Shown: positions 16,894 through 25,422 of the stretch, piece by piece | Layout of the letters: each line of letters starts with the position of its first letter | How positions within the stretch are numbered: the stretch's first letter is position 1 | NCBI GenBank assembly: GCA_031655335.1 | Contig: CP134226.1 | Location: forward strand, 620,001 to 684,000 | Source of the DNA: Thalassospiraceae bacterium LMO-SO8 | GTDB taxonomy: Bacteria > Pseudomonadota > Alphaproteobacteria > Rhodospirillales > Casp-alpha2 | DNA: 64,000 nucleotides | Direction of reading: 5' to 3' | The notes under the pieces: model-generated | Seen by the model: the letters and a program-made list of their open reading frames with translations, nothing else | Told to the model about the DNA's origin: nothing | Databases searched by the model: none | Position numbers and translations under genes: made by a program

Positions 16894-18297
16894 ATGACCC
16901 CACTGACCATCACCCTAGAGTTCACGGCCCTCCGGGCGGCCTACGCCGCGGGCGACGTCACGCCCGTCGACGTCGCGGCCCATGTCCTCGGCACGATTGA
17001 GGCACGCGGCGATGACGGCGTGTGGATTTACAAGGTGCCCGGCGAAACCGTCCTGGCCCGCGCCAGCGCGCTGGCCGCCCTGCCGCCGGCCGACCGGGCG
17101 GCCCTGCCGCTTTACGGCATCCCGTTCAGCGTCAAGGACTGCATCGACATCGCCGGCCTGCCGACGACCTCGGCCTGCCCGGCCTATGCCTATACGGCAG
17201 AGCGCACCAATCTGGCCGTGCAGCGCGCGCTGGACGCCGGCGCCGTCCTGATCGGCAAGACCAACATGGACCAGTTCGCGACCGGCGTGGTCGGCGTGCG
17301 CACGCCCTACGGCGTCGCCCGCAATCCGTTCGACGCCGACTACATCCCGGGCGGCTCCAGCTCCGGCGCCGCCGTCTCCGTGTCGTCCGGGCTGTGCGGC
17401 TTCGCCTTCGGCTCCGACACCGGCGGCTCGGGCCGCGTGCCCGCCAGCTACAACAACGTGGTCGGGCTCAAGCCGACATTGGGCCTGTTTCCGCGCACCG
17501 CCATGGTCAACGCCAGCCCGTCGTTCGACACGGTCTCGGTCTATGCCCTGACGGCGGCCGACGCGCTCCGCGTGCTGGAAACCTGCCAGGCCGTCGACCC
17601 GGACGACGTCTACGGCCGCGCGGCCCCTGCCCAGCCCCCCGTGCAGGACGCGGGCGTGCCGCTCCGCATCGCGGTGCCGGGCAAGGCCAGCCGCACCTTC
17701 TTCGGCAATGCCGAGGCCGAAGCCCTGTTCGACCGGGGCCTGGCCGAACTCACCGCCATGGGCCACGCCCTGACCGAGATCGATTTCGACGTGTTCTTCG
17801 AGACCAGCCGCATGATGTTCGAAGGCCCCTGGATCGCCGAACGGGACGCCATGGTCGGCGACTTCATCCGCGCCAATCCGGACGCCGCCGACCCCGTCGT
17901 CCGCCAGGTCATCACCGCGGCCGGGCGCTATACGGCGGCCGAGGCGTTCCAGGCCATGTACCGCCTGCACCGCAACGCCCGCGAAATCCGCCGCACCTTC
18001 GACGACGCCGACCTGATCGCCGTGCCCACGGTCGGCACCGTCTACACGGTGGCCCAGGTCATGGCCGACCCGATCCCGACCAACGCCAGCAACGGCTATT
18101 ACCTGAACTTTGCCTCCATGGCCGACCTCGCCGCCATCGCCGTGCCCAACGGCTTCCTGCCGTCGGGCCTGCCCATGGGCATGACCTTCGTCGGCCCCGC
18201 GTTCAGCGACCCGTTCCTCGCGGCCTTCGCCGACGGCTTCCACCGGCGGCGAGTCGACACCCTGGGCGCCACGGGGCAGGCCTTTCCCGGAGCGTGA
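16894..18297 (+). CDS. Amidase-signature hydrolase, allophanate hydrolase-like
   Basis: The 467-residue protein has the full Ser-cisSer-Lys triad of the amidase-signature family: K81 in PFSVKDCIDIAGLPTT, S155 in PGGSSSGAAV and S179 in DTGGSGRVP. Similarity to the AtzF/allophanate hydrolase amidase domain is suggested by LYGIPFSVKD, TSACPAYAYT, GKTNMDQFATGVVGVRTPYG and the FALTAADAL-like segment. Classical AtzF is about 600 residues and has an additional C-terminal decarboxylating domain, which is absent. It probably hydrolyses an amide to acid and ammonia. It is preceded by the third GCAAATATTTGC palindrome, linking it to the nitrile hydratase-like genes, for which it would be the second step. 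Confidence 0.85.
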   Translation: MTPLTITLEFTALRAAYAAGDVTPVDVAAHVLGTIEARGDDGVWIYKVPGETVLARASALAALPPADRAALPLYGIPFSVKDCIDIAGLPTTSACPAYAYTAERTNLAVQRALDAGAVLIGKTNMDQFATGVVGVRTPYGVARNPFDADYIPGGSSSGAAVSVSSGLCGFAFGSDTGGSGRVPASYNNVVGLKPTLGLFPRTAMVNASPSFDTVSVYALTAADALRVLETCQAVDPDDVYGRAAPAQPPVQDAGVPLRIAVPGKASRTFFGNAEAEALFDRGLAELTAMGHALTEIDFDVFFETSRMMFEGPWIAERDAMVGDFIRANPDAADPVVRQVITAAGRYTAAEAFQAMYRLHRNAREIRRTFDDADLIAVPTVGTVYTVAQVMADPIPTNASNGYYLNFASMADLAAIAVPNGFLPSGLPMGMTFVGPAFSDPFLAAFADGFHRRRVDTLGATGQAFPGA

Positions 18298-18329
18298 CGG
18301 AGGGTTAATCCCTGATCGGGCTTGAGGCA

Positions 18330-18346
18330 CTGACGACACCCGTCAG
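18330..18346 (+). terminator. Candidate terminator hairpin downstream of amidase
   Basis: CTGACG (18330-18335) pairs with CGTCAG (18341-18346) around the loop ACACC. It is followed by a modest T-containing stretch (GTGGTTTGTTT). It ends the amidase unit before the convergent restriction-modification gene. Confidence 0.45.
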
Positions 18347-18379
18347 AAGTGGTTTGTTTACGCCGCCGGCGACGGCTGA

Positions 18380-21300
18380 TTACTTCAGCGGCCAGCCACC
18401 ATGATCGTCAATAACGGCGTCAATATCCGCCATCAACTTAATTGTGCGAGCCAATGCAGAAACGATACTTTGGTAATGCTGCTGATCATCAAATGACAAT
18501 TCACGCCCCATGCGATCCTTCAGCCATTTATGACAGACTTGGTATCCGCCAACATGGAAATCCCAAACAGCCTGTGGAATACCTTCAAAATACTGGGCCT
18601 TGTTGATCCAAACCCGTGCCGGTTGCCTGCCCTTAGCCGTAGTAAACTGAACCTGATCTACCACATGATCGCCTTCAGCAGGATATGATGTAACCGACTT
18701 AATTTTGTTCCCCATCAAATGGAGATCGATCAGTTCTTCTCCGAAATTACAAAGCGCGCGGAATAACTTGACGTCACGGGTCAACGGCAAGCGAGGAAAA
18801 TCAATCTCCAGAAAATCAGCATATCGCCGTCTGTATTCAGGACTGTGAAGAACCGCGTACACGTATGCGGCGACATTTTCAGGTCCAAAAGTTTTTTTCA
18901 GATCAGTACGACCATCGACGATCCAATCAAGACCTGTTTTGCTAATAATTTTCGAAATAAACCGCACAGTGAAATTAGGTTTTCTTCCGCCAGGACTATC
19001 TGAATCACCATCCGGAAGATCAAAAAGATCCTCCTTTTCGTCCTTCGGATAGAGATACGTAGGGAAATATTGGATGCCACCACGCCGAAAAAGATTGGTA
19101 TTCGCAACATGCTGGCCAACGGTGACAAGATTCCATGTGTCATCCCCAACGGCCAGCCCTTGCCGGCCCACCGCAATACAATAATTTTCATGCAAAGCAT
19201 GACGGCCGGTTTCAAATCGAGGCCAATCCATCATTACTGAATCGTAATATGTGTAGCGTTGATCAAGTGGCTGGTATAGGCAAGGAACTATACGATCTTG
19301 GATACTTTTCTTATTTCTTAATTTTTGCAATGCATCAGAAAAATTCCAATCCCTAGTATCTGGGAGTTTGTATATTTCCCTCAAATCTCTCAAAGAAACG
19401 TTGGCAGTCCGAAGAGAATTTATACGGTCATGAATTTCCTGCTCCGTGAAAGCGACAGCAAAATGATCTCGGTGCGTCTTGAAGCCGTTCGTGCTGACCT
19501 CGTAAATGTCTAAAACACTATCAAGCCCCATGTATTCTGGATAAAGCGTACCATCCATTGGTTTAAAAAGGTACCATTCACTCTCAGGATTTACTTTATT
19601 CCATTTTGTATTTGATACATTGTGTTTGTATAGCCAATCGTACTTACCTCCCATGGGGATTTGCTTTTCACCGATCCAAGAGACACCATCGCGTGACCCC
19701 CAAAGCTCGGCATGCTTTACAGAAGTAGTTTTGTCAGATTTTCCGTTCTTCTTTTTTACAAATATTCCAATGCTGACACCTTGCTGGATATCAAACACAT
19801 TTTTATCTGCCGAGCCGTCGGGCGCTTTCTCTTTTTTCTTTGTATTTCCGTGCAGGTCGAGGACGTAAATGTCGTCAAACGTGGACATCAAGCTCTGACG
19901 CATACCTCGGAATGTTGGATTGTCGAGGTAACCGTGATTCGTGATGAACGCCAGTATACCGTGGCCGGTTTGTTCGATGCGCCATTGAGAAAATCGAATG
20001 AATTTCACATAGTCGTCGTTTAGGTATTTCGGGTTCCGCTCCCTAAGTTTTTGCCCGTCAACCTCAAAGTAATTTTCGGTCTTTGATCCCGTGATGATGT
20101 CCTCGCCACGCACCAATTTGTGAATCCACGGCCCATTATTGGCCGAATGACCGGAATAAGGTGGATTACCCAATACCACCATCACGGGGTGGTCCTGCTT
20201 GGCTTCGCCAGCTTCAAACGCCTCCCGAGCAATTTCCCCAGCAAACAACGGCAAACCTGTCATTTCGTGCGCTTCCTGCAACGAATTGGTCAGATAAACC
20301 CGCAAACGCTCATTAGCTTTGAAGTCATACCCCATGTCTGCCAACTGTAGGCCGAGCTTCATGTGGCATACGGCATAGGGCGCCATCAGCAGTTCAAACC
20401 CAAAAATGCGCGGGAGTAGATGTTGAGAGACGTAACTGCTCCAACTTCCGGTTTGCCCGGTCGACTCAATATGCGCACGTATCATTCGGATGACTTCATG
20501 CAGGAAGGTGCCGGTACCAGTGGCCGGGTCCAAGATCGTGACCTTGTGCGCCTCTTTCTTTCCGCCGGTCAGCGTTTTTGGGACTTTGACCTTGCTGTAG
20601 TCAGCTAAACCATCGGCGATTTTGAAGTCGCGCTTCAAAATCTCATCAACGCTTTTCACGATATAGCTGACGACAGGCTCCGGCGTGTAATAGACGCCGC
20701 GCCTTTCTCGCATTGCCGGATCGTATTCCGCCAGGAAGGTTTCGTAAAAATGGACCACGGGATCTTCGCGCCGTGTCCGGCGCCCGAAATCCTTCAAAAT
20801 ACTTTTGATATCGGTTCGTTCCAGGAGCTCGACCAAATCATCGACAATCCAGGTGACACGCTCGTCGAGGCCCGGTCCGGCGATATGATCAAAAATCTTG
20901 CGCAGAAAAGGATTGGTCTTGGGCAGTTCATGCGCCGCCTTGTAGCGGGAAAAAGGCTCTTTTCCTTTATGGTTACACCGCGCGGCAAAAAGCCCATAAC
21001 AGATCGTCTGCGCATACATATCGGCGAAGTCGTCTTCGCTCAAATCGTCAATTAGTACTGCGCGAAAACCTTTCAACTGGTTGTGTAATTCACCGCCTTT
21101 ATCCTCAGCCTTGAACGCCAAGCGAATGCTGTCGCGCATCAGGCGGGCCAGTCCTCCCATTCGTTCGGCAAGGTTCGAAGCCGATGAAATCGTTTTGATT
21201 TTTGTCTTGAGGAATTCAGAGATAAGGTTGTGAACTTCATCGCCCCCGTCGCCGCTATTTCTGTCAAGGGTTGCCGTCATTCGGTGTTCGCCGAAAACGT

Positions 21301-21640
21301 ACCAGCGGAATTCCAGGTAGTCCGTGAGGATTAGGTTGGGCAGACCTTCTAAGTAACGCTTTAACTGATCCGTTTTTTCGACAACGTCCAAATCCTTGCC
21401 CACATCCTTAGCCTCGATATGGCCAAGTGGGATGGAATTCGCCGTGACTACATAATCCGGGGCGCCACAAGCCTCCTGCTTGGGCTCATTGGTGGCAACC
21501 ACCGTCATCTTGTTCGAAGATGCAACTGCTTCAATCAGAGTTTTTAAGGCGGGGCGGTGTGTGTGTTCCGTTGCCGTGCCAGCCTTCAAGGCACTGTTGA
21601 TTGCGGAAAGGTAAGCCGAGATTGCCTTGTCGCCCGCCAT
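18380..21640 (-). CDS. Type ISP/IIG-like restriction-modification enzyme
   Basis: This single polypeptide of 1086 residues combines a nuclease and an adenine methyltransferase. Near residues 62-78, a PD...E-A-K arrangement (D62 in GAPDY, E76 and K78 in HIEAKDVG) fits the PD-(D/E)XK nuclease type. The methyltransferase motif LDPATGTGTFLHEV is near residue 370 and NPPYSGHS near 490. The C-terminal third is the presumed target-recognition part. Compared with translocating type ISP enzymes of about 1500 residues it lacks a helicase block. Start at 21640 is supported by GGGGAG upstream. The gene is clearly AT-richer than its neighbours and uses different codons, consistent with horizontal acquisition. 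No separate methyltransferase or immunity gene is adjacent. Confidence 0.88.
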   Translation of the reverse strand: MAGDKAISAYLSAINSALKAGTATEHTHRPALKTLIEAVASSNKMTVVATNEPKQEACGAPDYVVTANSIPLGHIEAKDVGKDLDVVEKTDQLKRYLEGLPNLILTDYLEFRWYVFGEHRMTATLDRNSGDGGDEVHNLISEFLKTKIKTISSASNLAERMGGLARLMRDSIRLAFKAEDKGGELHNQLKGFRAVLIDDLSEDDFADMYAQTICYGLFAARCNHKGKEPFSRYKAAHELPKTNPFLRKIFDHIAGPGLDERVTWIVDDLVELLERTDIKSILKDFGRRTRREDPVVHFYETFLAEYDPAMRERRGVYYTPEPVVSYIVKSVDEILKRDFKIADGLADYSKVKVPKTLTGGKKEAHKVTILDPATGTGTFLHEVIRMIRAHIESTGQTGSWSSYVSQHLLPRIFGFELLMAPYAVCHMKLGLQLADMGYDFKANERLRVYLTNSLQEAHEMTGLPLFAGEIAREAFEAGEAKQDHPVMVVLGNPPYSGHSANNGPWIHKLVRGEDIITGSKTENYFEVDGQKLRERNPKYLNDDYVKFIRFSQWRIEQTGHGILAFITNHGYLDNPTFRGMRQSLMSTFDDIYVLDLHGNTKKKEKAPDGSADKNVFDIQQGVSIGIFVKKKNGKSDKTTSVKHAELWGSRDGVSWIGEKQIPMGGKYDWLYKHNVSNTKWNKVNPESEWYLFKPMDGTLYPEYMGLDSVLDIYEVSTNGFKTHRDHFAVAFTEQEIHDRINSLRTANVSLRDLREIYKLPDTRDWNFSDALQKLRNKKSIQDRIVPCLYQPLDQRYTYYDSVMMDWPRFETGRHALHENYCIAVGRQGLAVGDDTWNLVTVGQHVANTNLFRRGGIQYFPTYLYPKDEKEDLFDLPDGDSDSPGGRKPNFTVRFISKIISKTGLDWIVDGRTDLKKTFGPENVAAYVYAVLHSPEYRRRYADFLEIDFPRLPLTRDVKLFRALCNFGEELIDLHLMGNKIKSVTSYPAEGDHVVDQVQFTTAKGRQPARVWINKAQYFEGIPQAVWDFHVGGYQVCHKWLKDRMGRELSFDDQQHYQSIVSALARTIKLMADIDAVIDDHGGWPLK

Positions 21641-21805
21641 GTGCGCTCCCCACATCAACATGCATTATCACGATTTCTTTGTAGACGAATCAAATCAGTC
21701 CCGGAACTTCTATAATTCCAAAACGTGTGAAACTAAAAGCCCAACACGCGCGATGGCCAACCCGGCCATCCCCATCGCGCTTGAGAATTCCGCTGCCATG
21801 CCGCC

Positions 21806-21831
21806 CCGTTATGTCCACTTGTAAATAACGG
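21806..21831 (+). promoter_or_regulatory. ModE-like inverted repeat
   Basis: CCGTTAT (21806-21812) and ATAACGG (21825-21831) form an inverted repeat with a 12-base spacer. The half-sites CGTTAT-N12-ATAACG and their spacing agree with the ModE box as I recall it from enterobacterial molybdate operons. It lies 25 bases before the start of the HTH/binding-protein fusion regulator (21856), which suggests autoregulation. Whether this regulator or a ModE encoded elsewhere binds it is unknown. Confidence 0.5.
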
Positions 21832-21855
21832 ACCTTTCCGCAAAACTGCGGCCCC

Positions 21856-22776
21856 ATGACCGAATACATGACCACCAAGGAACTGGCGGACTTTCTGCGC
21901 ATCAAGCAGCGTAAGGTCTATGACCTGGCCGCCACGGGGCGGATTCCGTGTTCCCGCGCCATGGGCAAGCTGTTGTTTCCCCGCGCCGAGATCGAGGCCT
22001 GGGTCGCCCGCGGCATGGCCGGCGACGGGGCGGCGGCCGCCATGGAGACCGCATCCACGAAACCGGCCAGGGTGCTTCCGGGCGTGTTCCTGGGCTCCCA
22101 CGATCCGCTGCTGGATTGGGCGCTGCGCCAGTCGCGCTGCGGGCTCGCGACCTTTTTCGACGGCTCCGCCGACGGGCTGGCGCGGTTCGCCGATTGCGAA
22201 GGCATCGCCGCCGGCCTGCACATGTTCGATCCCGAGGCCGGAAACAGCGGCGACGACGCGGCCTGGAACATCGGCTGGGTCCGCCGTTACGCGGCGGCGG
22301 CGCCCTGCGTGCTGGTCGAATTCGCCTGGCGCGAGCGGGGATTGATCGTCGATCCCATATCCGCCGATCAGTTCAAAACCATCGCCGACCTGCGCGGCCG
22401 CCTGATCGTGCCGCGCCAGGCCGAGGCCGGCACCCAGGCGCTTTTGGAACATCTTCTGGCCGAGGCCGGGATCGGCCCCGAGGACTGCGTGATGACCGAG
22501 CCCGCGCGCACGGAAACGGACGCGGCCCAGGTCGTCGCCGACCACATGGGCGAGGTCACGCTGGGCCTGCGCGCCACGGCCGCGCCGCTGAAGCTGGAAT
22601 TCGTGCCGCTGCTGCGCGAACGCTTCGACCTGCTGGTCGACCGCAAGGCCTGGTTCGAGCCGCCGATGCAGGCGTTCCTGGATTTCTGCCGCTCCGAAGC
22701 CTTCCGCTTCAAGGCCTTGACCATGGGCGGCTACGACATCACCGGCCTGGGCAAGGTGCATTTCGTGGGGGCGTGA
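21856..22776 (+). CDS. Excisionase-type HTH fused to periplasmic-binding-protein-like domain, oxyanion regulator
   Basis: The 306-residue protein has an N-terminal helix-turn-helix of the excisionase/MerR type (TTKELADFLRIKQRKVYDLAATGRIP, about residues 6-50). After a linker comes a domain resembling type II periplasmic binding proteins (about 75-300: GLHMFDPEAGN, RGLIVDPISADQFKTIADLRG, RLIVPRQAEAGTQALLEHLL). In known fusions of this kind the binding domain senses a small oxyanion such as molybdate or tungstate. It is convergent with the tungstate-transport operon and ends 72 bases from it, so tungstate/molybdate-dependent control of tupBCA is likely. A ModE-like box precedes its own gene. 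Confidence 0.78.
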   Translation: MTEYMTTKELADFLRIKQRKVYDLAATGRIPCSRAMGKLLFPRAEIEAWVARGMAGDGAAAAMETASTKPARVLPGVFLGSHDPLLDWALRQSRCGLATFFDGSADGLARFADCEGIAAGLHMFDPEAGNSGDDAAWNIGWVRRYAAAAPCVLVEFAWRERGLIVDPISADQFKTIADLRGRLIVPRQAEAGTQALLEHLLAEAGIGPEDCVMTEPARTETDAAQVVADHMGEVTLGLRATAAPLKLEFVPLLRERFDLLVDRKAWFEPPMQAFLDFCRSEAFRFKALTMGGYDITGLGKVHFVGA

Positions 22777-22795
22777 GCGGCCCACCGAATAAGAA

Positions 22796-22823
22796 AAAGG
22801 GCGGACCCGAAGGCCCGCCCTTT
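22796..22823. terminator. Bidirectional terminator between the fusion regulator and tupA
   Basis: A nine-base stem, AAAGGGCGG with CCGCCCTTT, spans 22796-22823 with a ten-base loop. Its A-rich left arm and T-rich right arm allow it to act for both convergent genes. Confidence 0.75.
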
Positions 22824-22848
22824 CCCGATCGCATGAACGTCCCTGCCG

Positions 22849-23688
22849 TTACGACGACTTGCCGTTCGGGAAGAACAGCTGCAAGCCGTTCAGCTTGTAG
22901 GACGCGATGGTGTCCTGGCCGTCCTTGGACAAAATCCAGTCGATGAAGACCTGGCCTTCGGCCTGCTTCACCTTGGGGCACTTCTTCGGGTTGACCAGGA
23001 TGATGCCGTACTGGTTGAACAGCTGCTTGTCGCCCTCGACCTGGATCTTGTAGTCGCCCTTGTTCTTGAAGCTGATCCAGGTGGCGCGGTCGGTCAGGGC
23101 ATAGGCGCCCATGCCGACGGCGGCGTTGAGGGTGGCGCCCATGCCGCTGCCGGTTTCCCGGTACCAGCCGCCCGACGCCTTCTTGATGTCGACGGCGGCG
23201 GCCTTCCACAGGCGGACTTCCTTCTTATGCGTGCCGGAATTGTCGCCGCGCGAGGCAAAGGTCGCCTTGGCGTCGGCGATCATCTTGAACGCCTTGGGCG
23301 CGTCCTTCATGCCGCCGACCTTGGCCGGGTCCTTGGGCGGGCCGACGACGATGAAGTCGTTGTACATGACGTCGGAACGCGTCACGCCGTAGCCTTCCTT
23401 GACGAACTTTTCCTCCGCCGGCTTGGCGTGGACCAGCAGCACGTCGCCGTCGCAGTTCTGGGCGTTCTTGATCGCCTGGCCGGTGCCGACGGCGACCACG
23501 TTGACCTTGATGCCCGTCTTCTTTTCGAAGATCGGCAGCATGTAGCCGTACAGGCCCGAATTCTGGGTCGAGGTCGTCGACTGCACGATGATCGACTTGC
23601 CGTCGGCCTGGGCCGGGGCGGCGGCGACCGCCGCCACGGCAAGGGCGAGGGCCGCCGCGCCGAAAGTGATCCGTTTAACTGTTTTCAT
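22849..23688 (-). CDS. tupA: Tungstate-type ABC substrate-binding protein
   Basis: The 279-residue precursor has a signal peptide (about 1-28, cleavage after AQA), followed by the TTSTQNSGL motif typical of the oxyanion-binding site in TupA-like proteins. Further conserved elements are VGTGQAIKNAQNCDGDVLLVHAKPAEEKF, FASRGDNSGTHKKE and GMGATLNAA. It is predicted to bind tungstate (or molybdate) with high affinity. The start at 23688 follows AGGGAGATATCC. It is the last gene of a permease-ATPase-binding-protein operon (B-C-A order), 68 bases after the ATPase gene. Confidence 0.88.
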   Translation of the reverse strand: MKTVKRITFGAAALALAVAAVAAAPAQADGKSIIVQSTTSTQNSGLYGYMLPIFEKKTGIKVNVVAVGTGQAIKNAQNCDGDVLLVHAKPAEEKFVKEGYGVTRSDVMYNDFIVVGPPKDPAKVGGMKDAPKAFKMIADAKATFASRGDNSGTHKKEVRLWKAAAVDIKKASGGWYRETGSGMGATLNAAVGMGAYALTDRATWISFKNKGDYKIQVEGDKQLFNQYGIILVNPKKCPKVKQAEGQVFIDWILSKDGQDTIASYKLNGLQLFFPNGKSS

Positions 23689-23756
23689 GGATATCTCCCT
23701 GATTGCTGGTTCCGTTTGATGGTTGCTGGGTTGATCGGTCTCGTTGGGCGGCCGGA

Positions 23757-24527
23757 TCACAGGATGATCTTGCCCGCCATGTAGTCGCCGGCCTCGGCCG
23801 AGGACGGTTGATTGAAAAACGCCGCCGCCGGGCTGTGCTCCAGCACCTTGCCCCGGTGCATGAACACCACGTCGTCGGCCAGGCGGCGGGCCTGGCCCAT
23901 GTCGTGGGTGATGAAGACGATCTTGGTGCCGCGGTCGCGGGCCGCCTTGGTGATGTCCTCGATCACCAGGGTCGAGGCCGGGTCCAGGTTCGACGTCGGC
24001 TCGTCCATGAACAGCACGTCCGGCTCCGTGGCCAGGGCCCGGGCGAGGGCCAGGCGCTGCTGTTCGCCGCCGGACAACAGCCGCGCCGGCTGGTCGGCCT
24101 GGGCCGCGAGGCCCGCGTGTTCCAGGATTTCCCGCCGCCGGGCCGGGTCGGCACGGCCGCGCAGGCGCAGCACGAAATCGATGTTGGCGGCGACGGAGCG
24201 GCGCAGCATCACCGCGCGCTGGAACACCATGGCCTGACGGCGGCGGACGGCCTCGTCGAGCGGATGGCCGCCCCAGGTGACGCCGCCGCCCGAGGGCTCC
24301 AGCAGCCCGTGCATGAGCCGCAGCAGCAGGCTTTTCCCGGCCCCGTTGGGGCCCATGATGACGGTCACGCCATGGGCGTCCAGGGTCAGGTCGATACCCT
24401 TGATCAGCACCGCGCCGCCGGCCTGATAGGTCAGGTCCTCGATGGCGACGGGAAACAGGTCGGCCCCGGTGCCGCCGTCCCGTGGATTGCGGAGATCGAT
24501 AACGTTCGCGGGGCGCAACTCACGCAT
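23757..24527 (-). CDS. tupC: Tungstate-type ABC transporter ATPase
   Basis: The 256-residue ATPase contains MGPNGAGKSLLLR (Walker A), LLSGGEQQRLALAR (signature), VLFMDEPTSNLDP (Walker B) and FITHDMGQARRLADDVVFMHRGK (H-loop). An N-terminal extension of about 25 residues precedes the ATPase fold. No C-terminal oxyanion-binding domain is present, as in other TupC. It overlaps the permease gene by eight bases on the upstream side, indicating coupled translation. Its role is to energise uptake by TupB. Confidence 0.88.
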   Translation of the reverse strand: MRELRPANVIDLRNPRDGGTGADLFPVAIEDLTYQAGGAVLIKGIDLTLDAHGVTVIMGPNGAGKSLLLRLMHGLLEPSGGGVTWGGHPLDEAVRRRQAMVFQRAVMLRRSVAANIDFVLRLRGRADPARRREILEHAGLAAQADQPARLLSGGEQQRLALARALATEPDVLFMDEPTSNLDPASTLVIEDITKAARDRGTKIVFITHDMGQARRLADDVVFMHRGKVLEHSPAAAFFNQPSSAEAGDYMAGKIIL

Positions 24528-25227
24528 AGGCCTGCCTTTTCGCCGTGGCGTTCAAGCCCATGACGCCCGCGTTGATGGCGAGTGCGATGGTCAGCAGCAC
24601 GACGCCGAGGCCGAGCGCCAGGGGCAGGTCGCCCTTTGACGTCTCCAGCGCGATGGTCGTCGTCATGACGCGGGTCAGATGGTTGATGTTGCCGCCGACG
24701 ATGATGACCGCGCCGACCTCGGCCATGGCGCGGCCGAGCCCGGCCAGCATGACCGTGAGCAGGGAATAGCGCGCGTCCCACAGCAACTCCGTCATCATGC
24801 GGCCCGTGGGCACGCAGAACGAGCGGAACTGGTCGGCGTATTCATTGTGCAGGTCCTCGATCACCTGGCGCGACAGGGCGGCGATGATCGGCAGGATCAG
24901 GACCGCCTGGGCGATGATCATCGCCGTGGGGGTATAGAGCAGCCCCATGAAACCGAGCGGCCCGGCGTTGGACAGCAGCATGTAGATGATCAGGCCGACC
25001 ACCACCGGCGGCAGGCCCATCATGGAATTGACGACGACCAGCGCCACGCCGCGGCCGGGGAACCGCGTCACGGCCAGCAAGGCCCCGATGCTGAGGCCGA
25101 TCACCCCCGCCGCCAGCAGGGCCGTCAGGCTGACCCGCAGCGACAGCCCGATGACTTCCATCAGGTCCGCGTCGAAGCTGAACAGCAATGAGAAGGCCGT
25201 GAGGAAGGCCTGGCCGAAATCCTGCAT
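24520..25227 (-). CDS. tupB: Tungstate-type ABC transporter permease
   Basis: This 235-residue permease has about five membrane segments with the conserved GLPPVVVGLIIYMLLSNAGPLG region and a cytoplasmic docking loop around ALSRQVIEDLHNEY and RYSLLTVMLAGLGRAMAEVGA. These features are characteristic of TupB-type permeases. It is the first gene of the operon; its ribosome binding site is weak and distant (GGGAGCGGG), so a slightly later ATG is conceivable. A perfect hairpin (25261-25283) and an AT-rich palindrome (25292-25305) lie just upstream. Confidence 0.88.
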   Translation of the reverse strand: MQDFGQAFLTAFSLLFSFDADLMEVIGLSLRVSLTALLAAGVIGLSIGALLAVTRFPGRGVALVVVNSMMGLPPVVVGLIIYMLLSNAGPLGFMGLLYTPTAMIIAQAVLILPIIAALSRQVIEDLHNEYADQFRSFCVPTGRMMTELLWDARYSLLTVMLAGLGRAMAEVGAVIIVGGNINHLTRVMTTTIALETSKGDLPLALGLGVVLLTIALAINAGVMGLNATAKRQAYA

Positions 25228-25260
25228 CGTCTGGCTGTCCGCCCGCTCCCATTCCCAGGA

Positions 25261-25283
25261 CGCGGAGGACGTGTTCCTCCGCG
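25261..25283 (-). promoter_or_regulatory. Perfect hairpin upstream of tupB
   Basis: CGCGGAGGA (25261-25269) and TCCTCCGCG (25275-25283) form a nine-base perfect stem with a five-base loop. It lies 34-56 bases before the tupB start, between the AT-rich region and the gene, so it is likely transcribed as part of the leader. It could be an RNA control element or a protein-binding site. It is much shorter than the known molybdenum-cofactor riboswitch. Confidence 0.4.
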
Positions 25284-25291
25284 ATTCCGTA

Positions 25292-25305
25292 AATTATGCA
25301 TAATT
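25292..25305 (-). promoter_or_regulatory. AT-rich 14-base palindrome in the tup promoter region
   Basis: AATTATGCATAATT is a perfect 14-base palindrome in the A/T-rich stretch upstream of tupB. It is a candidate operator overlapping the promoter. No CGTTAT half-site like that before the fusion regulator was found here. Confidence 0.45.
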
Positions 25306-25422
25306 ATTCGTATTTGTCGTAATTTTGCACAAATTCCGGGGAGGTGCAAGCATCCCCGGCGGCCCGGAAAGGCCGTGGGCGGGGCCGGTTCAGCCGTTGT
25401 CTCAAGAAGGGGTTGGCGGCGC

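Noticed and set aside
16894-18297. Full allophanate hydrolase (AtzF) call for the amidase
   Set aside because: The protein ends after the amidase domain; the C-terminal decarboxylation domain is missing, so I give only the amidase call.
21640-21855. Mobile-element ends or attachment site flanking the restriction-modification gene
   Set aside because: No direct repeats, inverted repeats of IS type, tRNA or integrase were found near it.
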